Below, in pieces: positions 6,599 to 15,732 of a DNA stretch of 46,524 nt. Within the stretch, counting starts at the first letter, position 1. Every line of letters begins with the position of its first letter. A program made the translations under genes and the position numbers. This DNA comes from Hyphomonas sp. BRH_c22 (GTDB taxonomy: Bacteria > Pseudomonadota > Alphaproteobacteria > Caulobacterales > Hyphomonadaceae). The notes under the pieces are model-generated. The model saw only the letters and a program-made list of their open reading frames with translations. It was not told the DNA's origin and searched no databases. The DNA lies in NCBI RefSeq assembly GCF_000961795.1, contig NZ_LADU01000043.1, forward strand, positions 1 to 46,524, read 5' to 3'.

Positions 6599-7604
6599 CC
6601 GGCCAATGGGTTCGCTTGGCACACGGCCGGTCGTTGGAACGATGATCGGCGATCCTGCCGGGATCGGTCCGCAGGTTGCGGTCAAGGCGCTTGCGAGCGG
6701 GCAAGTTCACGAAGTGTCTGTCCCGGTTCTGGTCGGGTCGTCTGCGGCCGTCGAACGGGCCATCGACATGACCGGGGTCAAAGCGCGCGTGCGTGCCATG
6801 AAGTCGCTCGAGACGCCCAGTGACGATCCCGGCGTGATTGATGTGATCGACACCGGTGCCTTGCCTGCCGGGGTTCTGCCGCTGGGCGAAGACACTGAGG
6901 CGGCGGGGCACGCGTCGGCGCAGTGGCTTGATGAGCTTGATGCGCTGGCGCGGGACGGATCCTTTGCCGCGACGATCATGGGACCGATCAGTACCGGTTC
7001 GCTGAAGATGGCCGGCAAGCTGGACAAGGTTATCAGCCCCACGCCCGGCGAGAGCTATCTCGTTTTGCTGACCGGCCCCTTGCGGGTAGCGCACCTCACC
7101 GATCATATGTCCTTGCGGCAAGTGATAGATGTCATTTCCGCCGATCTGGTGGCCAAAGCCATCGGGCAGGTGAACGACGCTATGCGGTCTTGGGGCATCG
7201 CTAAACCGCGCATCGCGGTTGCCGGGCTAAATCCCCACGCCATGGGCGATGAGGAGCGGCTGGCCATCGCGCCGGGTGTCGAGGGGGCCAAGGCCATGGG
7301 GATTGCCGTCGAAGGGCCGGTCGCGCCGGATTCAGTCTTTCGCCAGTGTATCGAGGGCCGCTACGACATGGTTCTCGCGATGTTCCACGATCAGGGCCAT
7401 ATTGCTGTCAAGACCTGGGGGTTTTCGGGCAACTGCGTAATCATGATGGGGCCGCCCTATCTCCACATGTCGGTCGCCCATGGCACCGCCTACGACATTG
7501 TCGGTTCAGGCATAGCGGACGCGGCGATGATGCTCAGTGCGATGCGCACCTGTGGGCGGCTCGCATCTGGGCAGGGATTTGAACTTCAAGGAGAAGCGAA
7601 ATGA
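6582..7604 (+). CDS. PdxA-family dehydrogenase, probable carboxy-cis-diol dehydrogenase
   Basis: A 340-residue protein of the PdxA family (4-hydroxythreonine-4-phosphate dehydrogenase superfamily). The N-terminal MIGDPAGIGP motif and the three metal-binding histidines are conserved: H175 (TDHMSLRQ), H219 (NPHAMGDEE) and H269 (MFHDQGHIAVKTWGF); VAHGTAYDIVG follows. Members oxidise a secondary alcohol with NAD and decarboxylate the product. TphB, the dehydrogenase of terephthalate degradation, is a known catabolic member acting on a carboxylated cis-dihydrodiol. Sitting directly after xylXY and overlapping xylY by 17 bases, it probably does the equivalent job for the XylXY product; vitamin B6 synthesis is less likely here. 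An alternative ATG is nine codons in (6606); neither start has a clear ribosome-binding site. Confidence 0.75.
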   Translation: MSTVSDRPMGSLGTRPVVGTMIGDPAGIGPQVAVKALASGQVHEVSVPVLVGSSAAVERAIDMTGVKARVRAMKSLETPSDDPGVIDVIDTGALPAGVLPLGEDTEAAGHASAQWLDELDALARDGSFAATIMGPISTGSLKMAGKLDKVISPTPGESYLVLLTGPLRVAHLTDHMSLRQVIDVISADLVAKAIGQVNDAMRSWGIAKPRIAVAGLNPHAMGDEERLAIAPGVEGAKAMGIAVEGPVAPDSVFRQCIEGRYDMVLAMFHDQGHIAVKTWGFSGNCVIMMGPPYLHMSVAHGTAYDIVGSGIADAAMMLSAMRTCGRLASGQGFELQGEAK

Positions 7605-8881
7605 ATACTCAAGTGCGGGTTGAGGCCCAGCGATCAATCCCCACGGCGATCGACTATAAGGTCTATCACGACCCCGAAGTATTCGCTGCGGAACAGCGCA
7701 ACGTCTTCAAGGGTCGCACCTGGTGTTACCTTGGACTAGAAGCCGAAATTCCCAATGCTGGCGATTTTCGAACGAGCCATGTCGGTGAAACACCCGTAGT
7801 TCTGGTGCGCGGGCAGGAGGACAAGGTTTTCGCCTGGGTCAACCGGTGCGCGCACAAGGGAGCAACTGTATGCCGCTCACTGCGCGGCAATCAGGCTGAT
7901 GGCGCTTTTGTCTGCGTATACCATCAGTGGGCTTACGATTCCGAAGGAACGCTAGTTGGCGTGCCGTTCCGGCGCGGCATGAAGGGCGTCGGCGGCTATG
8001 ATAAGGATTTCGATCCGGCCAATCACTCGCTCGAGAAGCTTCGGGTGGAGAGCTACAAGGGGATGGTGTTTGGGACGTTTTCGTCTGAAATAGAGCCGCT
8101 CGAGGACTTTCTAGGCCCCGTGATGCGCAAATATATCGACCGGGTTTTCCAGCGCCCGATCAAAGTGTTGGGCTATTCGCGGCAGTATATGGCGGGCAAT
8201 TGGAAGCTCTATTCCGAAAACAGCCGGGATAGCTATCACGGCGCCTTGCTACATCTGTTCTATCCCACCTTCGGCATTTACCGCCAAAGCCAGGACAGCG
8301 CGGGAGAACTTGCCGAGCAGGGCTTCCATAACGTCTTTACGGTGTCCAAACCCAAGGGCGACATCGATTACACGTCGTTCGGCGACGAAGCCAATCGGGA
8401 GATGCAAGGGGCCACGAAATTGCAGGATGAAAGACTGTTGCAATTCCGGCCCGAAATTGACGACGATGTGGGGCTGCACATCCAATCGCTGTTCCCCAAC
8501 GTGGTGCTGCAGCAAATCCAGAACACGCTGGCGACTCGTCAGATCGTGACGCTTGGCCCTGACAAGACCGAGCTGGTCTGGACTTACTTTGGCTATGCCG
8601 ACGATGATGAGGAAACAACGCGGCACCGCCTGCGCAACCTGAATCTCGTTGGGCCTTCCGGGCTGATATCGATGGAGGACGGCGAAGCGGTCGAGCTTTG
8701 CCAGCAGGGGACCATCGGGGCGGAAGGCAAGTTTAATTTCATCGAAATGGGTGGCGACGATGTACGCGAATATTACGCACCGATGGGCATGGATGAGAAC
8801 GCCGTGCGTGGATTCTGGAAAGGATATCTGGAATTGATGGGTGATGCCTTGTCGGCCTCGACAGCGGAGGTGCCGGCATGA
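7601..8881 (+). CDS. ahdA1: Salicylate/anthranilate hydroxylase-type large subunit (second copy)
   Basis: A 426-residue Rieske oxygenase alpha subunit, clear paralogue of the protein at 1334-2596: both share CVYHQW, GVPFRRG, NWKLYxENxRDxYHxxLLHLF and SMEDGEAVE. Rieske ligands C83, H85, C105, H108; iron ligands D210, H213, H218. The family includes AhdA1 salicylate 1-hydroxylases and anthranilate dioxygenases, which yield catechol for the meta operon downstream. The ATG overlaps the stop of the PdxA-family gene (ATGA) and follows an AAGGAG ribosome-binding site. Two such enzymes in one island suggest different ring-substituted salicylates as substrates. Confidence 0.85.
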   Translation: MNTQVRVEAQRSIPTAIDYKVYHDPEVFAAEQRNVFKGRTWCYLGLEAEIPNAGDFRTSHVGETPVVLVRGQEDKVFAWVNRCAHKGATVCRSLRGNQADGAFVCVYHQWAYDSEGTLVGVPFRRGMKGVGGYDKDFDPANHSLEKLRVESYKGMVFGTFSSEIEPLEDFLGPVMRKYIDRVFQRPIKVLGYSRQYMAGNWKLYSENSRDSYHGALLHLFYPTFGIYRQSQDSAGELAEQGFHNVFTVSKPKGDIDYTSFGDEANREMQGATKLQDERLLQFRPEIDDDVGLHIQSLFPNVVLQQIQNTLATRQIVTLGPDKTELVWTYFGYADDDEETTRHRLRNLNLVGPSGLISMEDGEAVELCQQGTIGAEGKFNFIEMGGDDVREYYAPMGMDENAVRGFWKGYLELMGDALSASTAEVPA

Positions 8882-9357
8882 CGATCGCAGATCCAGTTCT
8901 GCAAGGTCTGATCGATTCCCTGAACGCCGCTTACGGTCTATGCCTCGATGACGGGCGCCTTGAAGATTGGCCCGAGTTCTTTGTTGAAGATTGCCTCTAT
9001 CAGGTGATCGCTCGCGAGAATGTCGACAATGGCCTGCCTGCTGCAGTGATGTATTGTGATAGCAAGGGAATGCTGGTTGATCGCGTGGTGGCCCTGCGCC
9101 AGGCCAACGTGTTCCCAGAACATTTCAGTCGTCATCTAATCTCTCGGGCGGTTGTGACTGGGAGCGAAGGGAACACGGTGACGGCGGAGGCCAGCTATGC
9201 CGTGCTGCAAACCCGCAACGACGGTGAAACGCGCATCTTTAATGCCGGAAAGTATGTCGACAGGTTCCTTGTCGAGGACGGCGCGGCAAGGTTGGTCAGC
9301 CGGACGTGCGTCTACGACACCCACCGGATCGCGACCCTGCTGGCGACCCCGATCTGA
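8878..9357 (+). CDS. ahdA2: Salicylate/anthranilate hydroxylase-type small subunit (second copy)
   Basis: A 159-residue oxygenase beta subunit. Motifs CLDDGRLEDWPEFFVEDCLYQVIARENVDNGL and YCDSKGMLVDRVVALR run in parallel with the beta subunit at 2619-3107, showing that the whole alpha-beta pair was duplicated, although the gene order is reversed (beta-alpha there, alpha-beta here). The ATG overlaps the alpha stop by four bases. It is followed after 42 bases by bphK. Confidence 0.88.
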   Translation: MTIADPVLQGLIDSLNAAYGLCLDDGRLEDWPEFFVEDCLYQVIARENVDNGLPAAVMYCDSKGMLVDRVVALRQANVFPEHFSRHLISRAVVTGSEGNTVTAEASYAVLQTRNDGETRIFNAGKYVDRFLVEDGAARLVSRTCVYDTHRIATLLATPI

Positions 9358-9399
9358 CGGCCGTAATTTTTACCAACAAGAGACAAGAGGAGAAACACA

Positions 9400-10005
9400 A
9401 TGCAATTGTTTATTAGTCCCGGCGCCTGTTCGCTTGCACCGCATATTGCCCTGCGCGAAGCCGGCGCGGATTTCGAGGCGGTCAAGGTCGATCTCGCAAC
9501 CCGCAAAACCGAAGCAGGCGACGATTTTCTGGCCGTTAATCCATCCGGCAAGGTCCCGGCGCTGACCCTGGACAACGGTCAGAGCCTGACCGAGAACCCA
9601 GCAATTCTGCTTTATATCGCCGATCAAAATCCCGGAGTCGGCTTGGCGCCAGCGGAGGGCAGCATTGAGCGCTATCAGCTGTTGAGCCGCCTCAGCTTTC
9701 TCGGCTCGGAATTGCACAAGGCGTTCGTCCCGCTGTTCACGCCTGGCACAACGGACGACGCCAAGGCCGCAGCGACGGTCGCCGTGAAAGGTCATTTGGC
9801 CGGACTTGATCAGGAAATCGCTGGCAAGGAATATTATGTCGGCGAAGCATTTAGCGTCGCTGATATCTACCTGTTCGTAATCCTCGGCTGGCCCGCCCAT
9901 GTCGGCATCGACATGGCAGCTTATCCTGCGCTCGGCGCTTTTGCTGGCAAGATAGCGCAGCGTCCCTCGGTGGGAGCAGCTCTCAAGGCAGAAGGCCTCC
10001 TCTGA
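9400..10005 (+). CDS. bphK: Glutathione S-transferase, BphK type
   Basis: A 201-residue beta-class GST. The N-terminal MQLFISPGACSLAPHIALREAG places the catalytic cysteine at C10, as in BphK of biphenyl operons; NPSGKVPAL and the SLTENPAILLYIAD segment form the glutathione site, followed by the helical C-terminal domain. Such GSTs accompany aromatic catabolic operons and are credited with detoxifying electrophilic or chlorinated intermediates; the exact role is unsettled. It may also supply glutathione chemistry related to NahD, but that is only inference. Ribosome-binding site AGAGGAG upstream. A 195-base A+T-rich gap separates it from xylF. Confidence 0.9.
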   Translation: MQLFISPGACSLAPHIALREAGADFEAVKVDLATRKTEAGDDFLAVNPSGKVPALTLDNGQSLTENPAILLYIADQNPGVGLAPAEGSIERYQLLSRLSFLGSELHKAFVPLFTPGTTDDAKAAATVAVKGHLAGLDQEIAGKEYYVGEAFSVADIYLFVILGWPAHVGIDMAAYPALGAFAGKIAQRPSVGAALKAEGLL

Positions 10006-10200
10006 ATTTCTTTCGCTGACACTATCGGGAGCAATTGCGATGGTTGCAAAGCTTTGGCCTATTGCAAATGCATTCTTTTTAGAGCAATAACAAATAATAA
10101 CAAATTTGGTCTTTTGGAGTAAATCCGGGCGGGTCGGGTTCTTGCAGGAACAAGATTCGTCGGGGTTACCGGAACCAACACAAAAAAGTTCGGGAGAGAT

Positions 10201-11052
10201 ATGATCACCGCTTCGAATGAAGTCGCACGCGCCGAGATCGGCAAATCGCTGGTCGTGGATAACTGCGCAACCAATTATCATGATGTCGGCGAAGGCGCGG
10301 CGGTTTTGCTGGTCCATGGCTCAGGGCCTGGCGTCACCGCCTGGGCCAATTGGCGACTTAATATGCCCGAACTAGCTAAGCGGTTCCGAGTCATTGCGCC
10401 AGATATGTTCGGTTTTGGCTATTCCGATTCCAAGGGCCGAGTCGAAGACAAGCAGATCTGGGTTGATCAGTTGGCAGCGCTGCTCGACGAACTTGGCATC
10501 GACAAGGTGTCAATGGTGGGCAATTCGTTCGGTGGCGGCATTACCCTTGCTTTCATGATCGCTCATCCAGATCGGGTCGAGCGGGCGGTGCTGATGGGGC
10601 CAGCCGGTCTTGAATTTCCGATTACACCCGCGCTTGAGGAAGTCTGGGGCTACGAACCTTCGGTCGAAGCCATGCGCTCATCACTCAAGTATCTTGCTTG
10701 GGATCACAGCAGGCTGACTGACGATCTGGTCAAGTCGCGATATGAAGCAAGTATCCGTCCGGGTGCGCATGAACCTTACCATGCGACCTTCGGCGGCCCA
10801 GACCGCCAGAGCAATATAGCGATGCTGGCAAGCCGCGAAGAAGATATTACCGCGCTGCAGCACGAGACCCTGATCCTGCATGGCCGGTCCGATCAGGTCA
10901 TTCCGCTGGAGTCGAGCGTGCGCTTGGCCAATCTGCTGCCTCGTGCGGACCTGCACGTTTTCGGCGAATGCGGGCACTGGGTTCAGATTGAGCGCATGGC
11001 CAGCTTTAACCGAATTGTGTCTGAATTTTTCACCACCGGCCTCAATGGCTGA
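10201..11052 (+). CDS. xylF: 2-hydroxymuconic semialdehyde hydrolase
   Basis: A 283-residue alpha/beta hydrolase of the XylF/DmpD/BphD group. The oxyanion segment LLVHGSGPGVTAWANWR precedes the nucleophile S109 in GNSFGG; Asp near 230 (HGRSD) and His near 258 (CGHWVQ) complete the triad. It cleaves the ring-fission product made by XylE, or its methylated or phenyl analogues, into 2-hydroxypentadienoate plus an acid. The ribosome-binding site GGGAGA precedes the ATG. It stands immediately before xylE. Confidence 0.92.
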   Translation: MITASNEVARAEIGKSLVVDNCATNYHDVGEGAAVLLVHGSGPGVTAWANWRLNMPELAKRFRVIAPDMFGFGYSDSKGRVEDKQIWVDQLAALLDELGIDKVSMVGNSFGGGITLAFMIAHPDRVERAVLMGPAGLEFPITPALEEVWGYEPSVEAMRSSLKYLAWDHSRLTDDLVKSRYEASIRPGAHEPYHATFGGPDRQSNIAMLASREEDITALQHETLILHGRSDQVIPLESSVRLANLLPRADLHVFGECGHWVQIERMASFNRIVSEFFTTGLNG

Positions 11053-11072
11053 CTCATACAAGGAGAACTGAA

Positions 11073-11996
11073 ATGGCTGTAACTGGTGTACTCCGTCCAG
11101 GATACGTGCAGCTGAGGGTCCTCGATCTCGACGAGGCTATTGTTCATTACCGTGACCGGATCGGTCTCAATCTCGTCAGCGTCGAGGATGGGCGTGCCTA
11201 TTTCCAGGCGTTCGACGAATTCGACCGCCACAGCATCATCCTGCGCGAAGCGGATTCGGCCGGATTAGATCGGATGGCGTTCAAGGTCGCGAAAGACTCC
11301 GATCTTGATCATTTTGCCGCACGCCTGCTCGATGCGGGAGTTGACGTCGATGTCATTCCCGCTGGCGAAGATCCGGGTGTCGGACGCAAAATCCGCTTCA
11401 ACACGCCGACCGCGCATGAGTTTGACCTATACGCAGAAATGGAGCTGTCCGAAACCGGGCCCGCAGTACGGAACCCTGATGTCTGGATCGCCGAGCCCCG
11501 CGGCATGCGCGCGACCCGGTTTGACCACTGTGCGCTCAACGGCGTGGACATCTCGGCGAGCGCCAAGATCTTCGTGGAAGTTCTCGACTTCTCCGTCACC
11601 GAGGAACTGGTCGACGAAAGTACGGGGGCACGTCTCGGTATCTTCCTGTCATGCAGCAACAAGGCCCATGATGTCGCCTTTCTGGGCTATCCGGAAGATG
11701 GCCGGATCCACCACACTTCGTTCTTTCTCGAATCCTGGCACGATGTTGGGCACGCGGCTGACATTATCAGTCGCTACGATATCTCGCTCGACATCGGCCC
11801 TACGCGCCACGGGATCACTCGCGGCCAGACGATCTATTTCTTCGATCCGTCGGGCAACCGCAACGAGACGTTCAGCGGCGGCTATTTCTACTACCCCGAC
11901 AACCCGCGCCGCATGTGGCAGGCGGAAAACGCAGGCAAGGCGATTTTCTATTACGAGAAGGCGCTGACCGACCGCTTCATGACGGTAAACACCTGA
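11073..11996 (+). CDS. xylE: Catechol 2,3-dioxygenase
   Basis: A 307-residue two-domain extradiol dioxygenase of the XylE/DmpB type, family-typical length. Metal ligands H152 (RFDHCAL), H214 (RIHHTSF) and E265 (NRNETFSGGYFYYPD) fall at almost the same positions as in the TOL-plasmid enzyme. It cleaves catechol and methylcatechols to 2-hydroxymuconic semialdehydes, the entry to the meta pathway. Ribosome-binding site AAGGAGAA. A matching XylT ferredoxin that re-reduces the oxidised iron is encoded at 17755. This enzyme and the two-domain BphC at 4388 are distinct subfamilies. Confidence 0.96.
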   Translation: MAVTGVLRPGYVQLRVLDLDEAIVHYRDRIGLNLVSVEDGRAYFQAFDEFDRHSIILREADSAGLDRMAFKVAKDSDLDHFAARLLDAGVDVDVIPAGEDPGVGRKIRFNTPTAHEFDLYAEMELSETGPAVRNPDVWIAEPRGMRATRFDHCALNGVDISASAKIFVEVLDFSVTEELVDESTGARLGIFLSCSNKAHDVAFLGYPEDGRIHHTSFFLESWHDVGHAADIISRYDISLDIGPTRHGITRGQTIYFFDPSGNRNETFSGGYFYYPDNPRRMWQAENAGKAIFYYEKALTDRFMTVNT

Positions 11997-11998
11997 TC

Positions 11999-12430
11999 AT
12001 GGACGGTTTGGTGACAATCCGGACAATCGGACACGGCTTGGCCGCACAAGCGGTTTCGGCCGCCGTCGCCAAGGGCGAGGAAACCGGTTGCCCGGTCGTT
12101 GCCGCCGTCATCGGTGGAGGAGGCGAACTGGTGGCTCTGCTGCGAGCAAGCGGAACACCCTTTCCCTCGTCACAAATTGCCCAGGACAAGGCCTATACCG
12201 CCGCCAGCTTTCGGGTTGCGACGCCTGACGTGTACAAGATGGTTTCGGGCAATCCGGCGCTGAGCGCCGGGATAACCGTTCAGCCGGGGATCGTGATGTT
12301 TGGCGGGGGGCTGCCCATCGTTATCGATGGCGAATTCGTCGGCGCAATCGGCGTCTCTGGTGGATCTGAAGAACGCGACATTGCCTGCGCCAACGCGGGC
12401 CTATCCGCAATCGGCGCAGGGCAGCAGTGA
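11999..12430 (+). CDS. GlcG/HbpS-like (DUF336) protein
   Basis: A 143-residue protein of the GlcG/HbpS family, recognisable from VSAAVAKGEETGCPVVAAVIGGGG, the SSQIAQDKAYTAASF segment and the Gly-rich GGGLPIVIDGEFVGAIGVSGG near the C-terminus. HbpS binds haem in Streptomyces; the function of GlcG proteins in catabolic operons is not established. The ATG at 11999 is three bases after the xylE stop; longer readings would lie inside xylE. Its position between xylE and xylG suggests a supporting role, for example in stress or cofactor handling, but this cannot be shown from sequence. Confidence 0.75.
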   Translation: MDGLVTIRTIGHGLAAQAVSAAVAKGEETGCPVVAAVIGGGGELVALLRASGTPFPSSQIAQDKAYTAASFRVATPDVYKMVSGNPALSAGITVQPGIVMFGGGLPIVIDGEFVGAIGVSGGSEERDIACANAGLSAIGAGQQ

Positions 12431-12469
12431 GCGGCCAGCGCCTCAATAAATTGGAACGATAGAACTCAA

Positions 12470-13954
12470 ATGACTACCAATTCGCCTCGACCTGTAGCCG
12501 ACACCATCCTCAATTTCATTGGGGGTTCCTATCGCAAGGGCAGCCAGGGAAAGACCTTTGACAACGTCAATCCTGCAACCGGACAGACGATCGGCACGGT
12601 TCATGAGGCAAGTGAAGCCGATGTCGCCGATGCAGTGGCGGCGGCTGAGGCGGCTCTTGATGGTCCTTGGGGCAAGATGACGACGGCCGAGAGGGTCAAG
12701 TTGATCGTCGCGGTGGCCGCCGAAATCGAGCGCCGTGCGGATGATTTTCTCGATGCCGAGGTGGCCGATACCGGCAAGCCCCGTCACGTGGCTTCGCACA
12801 TCGACATTCCTCGCGGCGCGGCGAATTTCCGCATGTTCGCCGACGTTATCGCGACGATGCCAGGCGAATCCTTCACCACGCCGACGCCCGATGGTGGGCA
12901 GGCGATCAATTATGCCGTGCGCAAGCCCAAGGGCGTGATCGCGGTGATCTGCCCGTGGAACTTCCCGTTGCTGCTGATGACCTGGAAGGTCGGACCGGCG
13001 CTAGCCTGCGGAAACACAGTGGTAATCAAGCCTTCGGAGGAAACCCCCCGAACAGCAGCGCTTCTGGGCGAAGTCATGAACGCGGTGGGGATGCCCGAAG
13101 GTGTCTACAACGTCGTCCATGGTTTCGGCGGCGGCTCGGCGGGCGAGTTCCTGACCTCCAACAAGGATGTCGATGCGATCACTTTTACCGGCGAGACCGG
13201 AACCGGGCAGGCGATCATGCAAAAGGCTGCAGTCGGGGTCCGCGACGTTTCTTTCGAGCTCGGCGGCAAGAATGCGGCGATCGTCTTCGCCGACGCTGAT
13301 CTCGACAAGGCGATTGAGGGCCTGTCACGCTCGGTCTTCCTCAACACCGGGCAGGTCTGTCTCGGCACAGAGAGAGTATACGTCGAGCGGCCGATATTTG
13401 ATGAATTCGTGCAGCGGATGGCGCTAGCCGCGCAGACGTTCAAACCCGGCGTGATAGGCGATCCGACCTACCTTGGGCCGTTGATCAGCGCAGAGCACCG
13501 CGACAAGGTGCTCGGCTATTACGCGAAAGCGGTCGAAGAAGGGGCGACGGTTGTCGCCGGCGGCGGCGTTCCGAAAGTCGATGGCGATCAGGCGGGCGGC
13601 TTCTATGTCGAGCCGACGCTGTGGACCGGACTTGCGCACGACAGCACAGTGATGCGGGAGGAGATCTTCGGTCCGTGCTGCGGGGTAATCCCGTTCGACT
13701 CCGAAGACGAGGTTATCGCGCTGGCCAATGACACCGACTACGGATTGTGCGCGACCGTGTGGACCGAAAACCTTTCGCGCGCGCACCGGGTGGCAGCGGC
13801 GATGCAGGTCGGTGTGTGCTGGGTCAATTGCTGGTTCCTGCGCGATTTGCGCACGGCGTTTGGCGGGTCTGGCCATTCCGGGATCGGCCGGGAGGGCGGT
13901 GTTCACAGCCTCGAATTCTACACTGAAACCGCAAACATTTGTGTGAAGCTCTGA
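12470..13954 (+). CDS. xylG: 2-hydroxymuconic semialdehyde dehydrogenase
   Basis: A 494-residue NAD-dependent aldehyde dehydrogenase of the XylG/DmpC type. Features: PWNFPLLLMTWKVGPALACGN (cofactor site), the general-base Glu in FELGGKNAA (about 263) and the nucleophilic Cys in NTGQVCLGTERV (about 297). The C-terminus WVNCWFLRDLRTAFGGSGHSGIGREGG is characteristic of the hydroxymuconic semialdehyde branch. It oxidises the ring-fission product to 4-oxalocrotonate, feeding XylH and XylI. It is encoded after the GlcG-like gene and just before xylJ. Confidence 0.93.
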   Translation: MTTNSPRPVADTILNFIGGSYRKGSQGKTFDNVNPATGQTIGTVHEASEADVADAVAAAEAALDGPWGKMTTAERVKLIVAVAAEIERRADDFLDAEVADTGKPRHVASHIDIPRGAANFRMFADVIATMPGESFTTPTPDGGQAINYAVRKPKGVIAVICPWNFPLLLMTWKVGPALACGNTVVIKPSEETPRTAALLGEVMNAVGMPEGVYNVVHGFGGGSAGEFLTSNKDVDAITFTGETGTGQAIMQKAAVGVRDVSFELGGKNAAIVFADADLDKAIEGLSRSVFLNTGQVCLGTERVYVERPIFDEFVQRMALAAQTFKPGVIGDPTYLGPLISAEHRDKVLGYYAKAVEEGATVVAGGGVPKVDGDQAGGFYVEPTLWTGLAHDSTVMREEIFGPCCGVIPFDSEDEVIALANDTDYGLCATVWTENLSRAHRVAAAMQVGVCWVNCWFLRDLRTAFGGSGHSGIGREGGVHSLEFYTETANICVKL

Positions 13955-13958
13955 GATT

Positions 13959-14771
13959 ATGACCATGGAAACCACGATAGACCCTCGGGTCATTCAACAA
14001 GCAGCCGAACAATTGCGCGGTGCCGCGACAAGCGGAACGCCCGTCGCACCGGTTCGCGACCTCATATCGGCGGGCGGGGTGGATGCGGCCTATGCCGTGC
14101 AGGAGGTCAATACCCGGCACTATGTCGACAGCGGACGAAGACTGGTAGGCCGCAAGATCGGCCTCACTTCGCTTGCAGTCCAGCGGCAGCTTGGTGTCGA
14201 CCAGCCCGATTACGGCATGCTGTTTGCCGACATGGACGTGCCTGAAGGCATACCGGTTTCGCTTGATCAGGTGATTCAGCCCAAGGTCGAAGCTGAGATC
14301 GCGATCGTCATCGGTCGCGACCTGCCCCATCCGGACCTGACGACCGCCGAAATGATCCGCGCGGTGGAATATGTCGTGCCGGCGATCGAGATCGTCGACA
14401 GCCGGGTAGCCAATTGGGACATTCGCATCTGGGATACGGTTGCCGATAATGCCTCAAGTGGCCTGTTCGTGCTGGGCGCGGTTCCGCGCAAGCTCGATGG
14501 GCTCGATCTGCGTGAATGCGGCATGGTGATGGAGATCAAGGGCGAACCCATTTCGGTCGGCGCTGGTATCGCCTGCCTGGGCAGCCCGATCACCGCATCG
14601 TTGTGGCTGGCGCGGGTCATGGCGCGGGTCGGCCGGCCGCTGCTTGAAGGCGACGTGATCCTGTCCGGCGCGCTCGGCCCCATGGCCGGAGTGAACCGAG
14701 GCGATGTCGTCGAGGCAAGAATAAACGGTGTCGGAATGGTGCGGGCAGAATTCGCCGCCGATACCAACTGA
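13959..14771 (+). CDS. xylJ: 2-oxopent-4-enoate hydratase
   Basis: A 270-residue member of the fumarylacetoacetate hydrolase-like hydratase/decarboxylase family (XylJ/DmpE/MhpD). Diagnostic segments: [40 protein letters not shown] and the C-terminal [20 protein letters not shown]. It hydrates 2-hydroxypentadienoate to 4-hydroxy-2-oxovalerate and is expected to complex with the decarboxylase XylI (16764), its paralogue. ATG codons at 13959 and 13965 are both possible. It lies five bases after xylG. Confidence 0.92.
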   Translation: MTMETTIDPRVIQQAAEQLRGAATSGTPVAPVRDLISAGGVDAAYAVQEVNTRHYVDSGRRLVGRKIGLTSLAVQRQLGVDQPDYGMLFADMDVPEGIPVSLDQVIQPKVEAEIAIVIGRDLPHPDLTTAEMIRAVEYVVPAIEIVDSRVANWDIRIWDTVADNASSGLFVLGAVPRKLDGLDLRECGMVMEIKGEPISVGAGIACLGSPITASLWLARVMARVGRPLLEGDVILSGALGPMAGVNRGDVVEARINGVGMVRAEFAADTN

Positions 14772-14793
14772 AAACTGGATGAAAGACAAGCGT

Positions 14794-15732
14794 ATGCCAA
14801 AAATGAAATGTGCGATCATAGGCTCGGGAAATATCGGCACCGACCTGATGATCAAGTTGCTCAAAGGTTCAGATGTGCTCGAACTTGCCGCAGTGGTTGG
14901 TATCGACCCGGCATCCGAGGGGCTGGCGATGGCCCGCGAACGGGGCGTGGAAACCACCCACGAGGGGATTGAAGGGCTACGCAAGCTGTCCGTCTATTCG
15001 GAGATCGGGATCGCTTTTGACGCGACCTCGGCTTACGCCCACAAGGAGCATGATGCCGCGTTGCAGCAGGATGGCAAACTGGTCGTTGACCTGACACCCG
15101 CAGCATTGGGACCATTTTTCGTGCCCCCGGTCGGAAATGTGCTCGACAGCAGCGTCCGCAACGTGAACATGGTCACCTGCGGAGGCCAGGCGACCATCCC
15201 GATCGTCGCAGCCGTATCACGCGTGAGTCCTGTCCATTACGCAGAAATTGTCGCATCGGTTTCGTCGCGTTCAGCGGGGCCGGGAACCCGCGCCAATATC
15301 GACGAGTTCACCCGGACCACTGCTAAGGCGATCGAGGTCGTTGGCGGTGCGCGCCGCGGACGCGCGATTATCATCCTCAATCCGGCTGAACCGCCGATGA
15401 TCATGCGCGACACGATTTTCACGCTGACCGATCAGGTTGACGAGGATCTTATCCGGCAGTCGGTGCAGGACATGGTGCAGACCGTCCAGTCTTATGTCCC
15501 CGGCTATCGCCTCAAGCAGGAGGTACAGTTCGAGCGGTTTGGTTCGAACCAGCCTCTCAAAATCCCCGGCTATGGCGAGTTCGTCGGTCTCAAGACCAGC
15601 GTTTTCCTCGAGGTAGAGGGGGCGGGCGATTACCTGCCAAAATATTCCGGCAACCTCGACATTATGACAGCTGCGGCCAAGGCGGCCGGCGAGCGGCTTG
15701 CATTGCAGAACCTAGAAAGGGTGGCACCATGA
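14794..15732 (+). CDS. xylQ: Acetaldehyde dehydrogenase (acylating)
   Basis: A 312-residue enzyme of the DmpF/XylQ/MhpF family. The start [19 protein letters not shown] is placed by homology; an upstream in-frame ATG at 14779 is possible. The GSGNIGTD loop binds NAD, the catalytic Cys lies in [12 protein letters not shown], and [22 protein letters not shown] is conserved. It converts acetaldehyde, channelled from the XylK aldolase, to acetyl-CoA. It overlaps xylK by four bases (ATGA), fitting the tight complex the two proteins form. Confidence 0.94.
   Translation: MPKMKCAIIGSGNIGTDLMIKLLKGSDVLELAAVVGIDPASEGLAMARERGVETTHEGIEGLRKLSVYSEIGIAFDATSAYAHKEHDAALQQDGKLVVDLTPAALGPFFVPPVGNVLDSSVRNVNMVTCGGQATIPIVAAVSRVSPVHYAEIVASVSSRSAGPGTRANIDEFTRTTAKAIEVVGGARRGRAIIILNPAEPPMIMRDTIFTLTDQVDEDLIRQSVQDMVQTVQSYVPGYRLKQEVQFERFGSNQPLKIPGYGEFVGLKTSVFLEVEGAGDYLPKYSGNLDIMTAAAKAAGERLALQNLERVAP

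Noticed and set aside
10006..10200. Possible separate promoter or regulatory RNA between bphK and xylF
   Set aside because: The gap is A+T-rich with short repeats (TTGCAAA, GTTC/GAAC), but no promoter pair, hairpin or riboswitch-like structure is convincing.
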